Assembly (NCBI RefSeq): GCF_021134715.1
Contig: NC_060024.1
Coordinates: 10,044,001 to 10,108,000 of the forward strand
Length of the DNA: 64,000 nt
Direction of reading: 5' to 3'
From: Daphnia pulex
Taxonomy: Eukaryota; Arthropoda; Branchiopoda; Diplostraca; Daphniidae
The notes beneath the pieces were generated by a model. The model searched no databases. It saw only the letters and a list, made by a program, of their open reading frames with translations, and had not been told where the DNA came from. A program made the position numbers and the translations under genes. The first letter of the stretch is position 1, and each line of letters opens with the position of its first letter. Of the stretch, positions 62,301 through 64,000 are shown piece after piece.

Positions 62301-64000
62301 TGGCTCGACGGCCGTTGTCCGTCATCCATGAAGAGTCGCTATTCAATCATTTCTTGTAACAACAACCAAATCTTTATTTCCGTCGTCCCCGTCTGCCCGC
62401 AACCCCCCACCCGTTAAAAAATTTCAAAAAACTTAAGAGATATTGAATTGTTCGTCGCTTCGGTCCGTTGTGCATCGTCTTCGTCAGGCCGTCAGGGTTC
62501 CCAGTCAACCAGGAAATTTGTGTGCTTATATTTTTTAAATTCCGTGTTTCTTTTTTTCTAACCAAAGAAATTCTGTCTTTTGTGTTTGTGTGTGTCGTTG
62601 ATGTCGTTTTCCCCCCATCCGCTTTTGTGGCCGCTTTCCGCGCTTATTTCAACAACAATCTGTCGTCGTTCATCGGCCGGATCCAGCTGGATGAATACCT
62701 CTCGGATGATTTCCTCTTCCCGATGACGTCGCGCCTTTCTTACGCATCTTCGCCAGAGTCGGATCTCGATTTGTCGCCCGAGCCGCGTGCTTCCGGCGGC
62801 GCTAGCGGTGCTGAAGGTTCTTCTTCCAAAACCAACGGGGTCAACGGCGGAGCAGGTGGCAAATCTCCGCCGTCGCCCAGTTCCGGTGGCCGATTGGTCA
62901 AGAGCTCCAGTGACCCCAGCATCGCCACTCAGGATGATCTGGGTGTCTCCGGAATGAGCAGTCCCGGTGCACTTTTGAAGTCGTTGAGTCCAAGCAAATT
63001 CCAGTCTCCCATCAATTCTCATTCTGTAAGTACAATCAATCCTCTTTCCAATCGATGGATCGATTCCATCGGATCTTGGTTGTAAATGTGAATTGGTTGA
63101 TCACACAGGTGGTGGATTCGTCAACGCCGACCAAACGCCGATCTCAAGGCGGCGATTCCAAGTACGGATTTTCATCGCCGGGCAATGGCCATCATCCATC
63201 GCAGAGGGACCCCAACACTCCGCGAAACTACGGCGGCCAACCGCCCAATTACTCTTATAACAGCCCGTCGTCGCGCGGGAGCCAACAGGCCAGCACCAAT
63301 CTCGACTACATCAACGGACCCCATCAGTCGAGGTCGTCTGGTGGTTACCCGACGTCCCAGCAGCAGCAACAGCAGCAGCAACAACATCATTTCTCGCCTT
63401 ATTCCAAATACGGTGGCGGCGGAAGCAACGGTGGCAGTAGTCACGGTCCATCATCATCGGGCGTCGTTGAGTTGCCACCGAAAATCGATCGGAGTAGCAA
63501 ACCGTCAAACCGACAACTGGCACGCTCCGCCCAGGAGCGGCTGTTTGGCTCTCGAGAGGGCGACATCAATGGTCTGGATATCGATACGTATCCCACGTCG
63601 CCGCCAGGACCGGCTCCAGGCCAGCCGGGCCAGGGCTCTTCCAACGGAGGACCTCATCAATCTCACGACTACCTGGGCTCCCTGCGAGGCAGTTCCCTGG
63701 ATAGAGAGAGAGCTGCCAAAGCGGTAAGACATATCGATGGCTTCGAAGCAAGACAAAAGAAGAAATAGCCAATAACCCGTCGATCCATCTCCTTTTCTCT
63801 CTTTTCTATTTTTGGTCCGTCCTATGGTTTCAGGGGAGTTACGACAGCTCGTCATCGTACGAGTCTTACAACCGACTTGGGCTGACATTAACTCTGGCCG
63901 GGAATAACCATCAAAGCGGCGGAGATGTTAATGCCATGCCAGGCTCGCCCACTTCTGCAGGCCTCAAATCTCACGATCCTTACCGCTACACTCGCTCAAC
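49558..64000 (+). CDS. pyd: polychaetoid / ZO-1-type tight-junction MAGUK scaffold (3' end outside the window)
   Basis: Core exons: 56911-57086, 57754-57941, 58124-58889, 59044-59194, 59305-59456, 59536-59657, 59842-60020, 60528-60699, 60776-61019, 61601-61775, 62687-63025, 63109-63723, 63834-64000 (partial). With exon A about 1405 residues are in view. It is a junction scaffold linking membrane proteins to actin. PDZ1 (about 264-350) holds [20 protein letters not shown]2 (about 366-455) has an extra segment SHGNNSPVF between RDG and QEGD. PDZ3 is about 638-720. An SH3 domain (about 735-805) has THFNYEQP. The guanylate-kinase-like domain (about 838-1030) is expected to be inactive, as in ZO proteins. 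The linker after PDZ2 is proline-rich; the region after GUK is long and Ser/Pro/Gln-rich. The ZO order PDZ-PDZ-PDZ-SH3-GUK is complete. Large introns carry alternative N-terminal exons. Confidence 0.95.
52129..52147 (+). repeat. TG microsatellite
   Basis: About eight to nine GT units in the large polychaetoid intron. Similar TG/CA runs occur at 1480, 13998, 15590, 25702, 43576 and 52382; they look like ordinary simple repeats. Confidence 0.7.
52216..52344 (+). CDS. pyd: polychaetoid candidate alternative first coding exon B (43 codons)
   Basis: ATG opens an Arg/Ser-rich frame ([20 protein letters not shown]) that ends in phase 0 on a CGTTGG/GTATAT donor. It can join the PDZ1 exon at 56911 in frame. 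The style resembles exon A's SRSSSR start. It lies in the large intron after exon A. No transcript evidence is available. Confidence 0.4.
54418..54437 (+). repeat. CTT trinucleotide repeat
   Basis: About seven CTT units in the large polychaetoid intron, with related TTC and AAG runs nearby. Confidence 0.7.
54890..54973 (+). CDS. pyd: polychaetoid candidate alternative first coding exon C (28 codons)
   Basis: ATG opens [20 protein letters not shown] and ends in phase 0 on CAG/GTACATG, a strong donor. It joins the PDZ1 exon at 56911 as [11 protein letters not shown]. Compared with exons A and B it is acidic and glycine-rich rather than Arg/Ser-rich. Confidence 0.5.
62090..62359 (+). CDS. pyd: polychaetoid candidate alternative exon with in-frame stop
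   Basis: A GCGCCAG acceptor at 62089 opens [20 protein letters not shown] in phase 0 with the GUK exon that ends at 61775 (AK/LVDL). The frame closes at 62359 in HFL and TAA. The next exon, from 62687 ([19 protein letters not shown]), is also phase 0 and can follow 61775 directly, matching the ZO-1 region after GUK. The exon is therefore either an alternative C-terminal end or, if a GTGATG donor at about 62299 is used, a cassette exon. No AATAAA is seen close by. Confidence 0.45.
   Translation: MVDLPTDALLSHLNHNNNIGGMGCSDPPSFYPPPVPPSISPFDPTASYYQVVVDDVNFNSNNNNYAPLKVMARRPLSVIHEESLFNHFL

Overview
This is a stretch of nuclear animal DNA: split genes, GT-AG introns often only 60-90 bp long, no bacterial operons, rRNA, tRNA or CRISPR. 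The gene set (facilitated trehalose transporters, a Spec2-type Cdc42 effector, polychaetoid/ZO, a divergent ionotropic receptor) points to an arthropod. The compact introns and a vasopressin-like peptide CFITNCPPG with a 14-cysteine neurophysin fit a branchiopod crustacean, most likely Daphnia; that species call is inference. All exon structures were assembled by hand from reading frames, splice consensus and phase.

Layout. 1-3.4 kb: no convincing gene. 3.4-4.4 kb (-): POLR2M/Gdown1. 7.2-9.2 kb (+): an mpaB/rubber-oxygenase (DUF2236) protein with a TATA promoter, followed by a possible 41-residue two-exon ORF (-). 11.2-19.4 kb (+): a tandem pair of Tret1-like sugar transporters (525 and 534 aa). 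19.9-20.6 kb (-): uncertain exons with good splice sites. 23.8-25.5 kb (-): a nuclear receptor. 27.8-29.1 kb (+) TMEM129 converges with 29.5-32.5 kb (-) NOP14. 34.1-36.1 kb (+): a divergent ionotropic receptor. 36.7-37.5 kb (+): the inotocin/vasopressin-like neuropeptide precursor. 37.8-39.3 kb (-): cytosolic aspartate aminotransferase. 40.8-41.3 kb (-): a MIC13/QIL1-like MICOS subunit. 41.5-43.3 kb: a complete 1.8-kb DNA transposon with 99-bp perfect terminal inverted repeats and a 9-bp target duplication, carrying a broken Ulp1-like/PHD ORF. 44.0-44.5 kb (+): CDC42 small effector. 45.0-47.0 kb (-): LEO1. 49.6-64.0 kb (+): polychaetoid/ZO, running off the right edge, with three candidate alternative first coding exons and a candidate alternative exon with a stop after the GUK domain.

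The genes are independent units. Shared themes are transcription and elongation by RNA polymerase II (POLR2M, LEO1, the nuclear receptor), ribosome biogenesis (NOP14), ER and mitochondrial upkeep (TMEM129, MIC13), sugar transport, chemosensory or neuropeptide signalling, and cell-junction or cytoskeletal control (polychaetoid, CDC42SE). The most distinctive items are the transposon, the neuropeptide gene, the polychaetoid isoform exons, and the intron difference between the two transporter copies.
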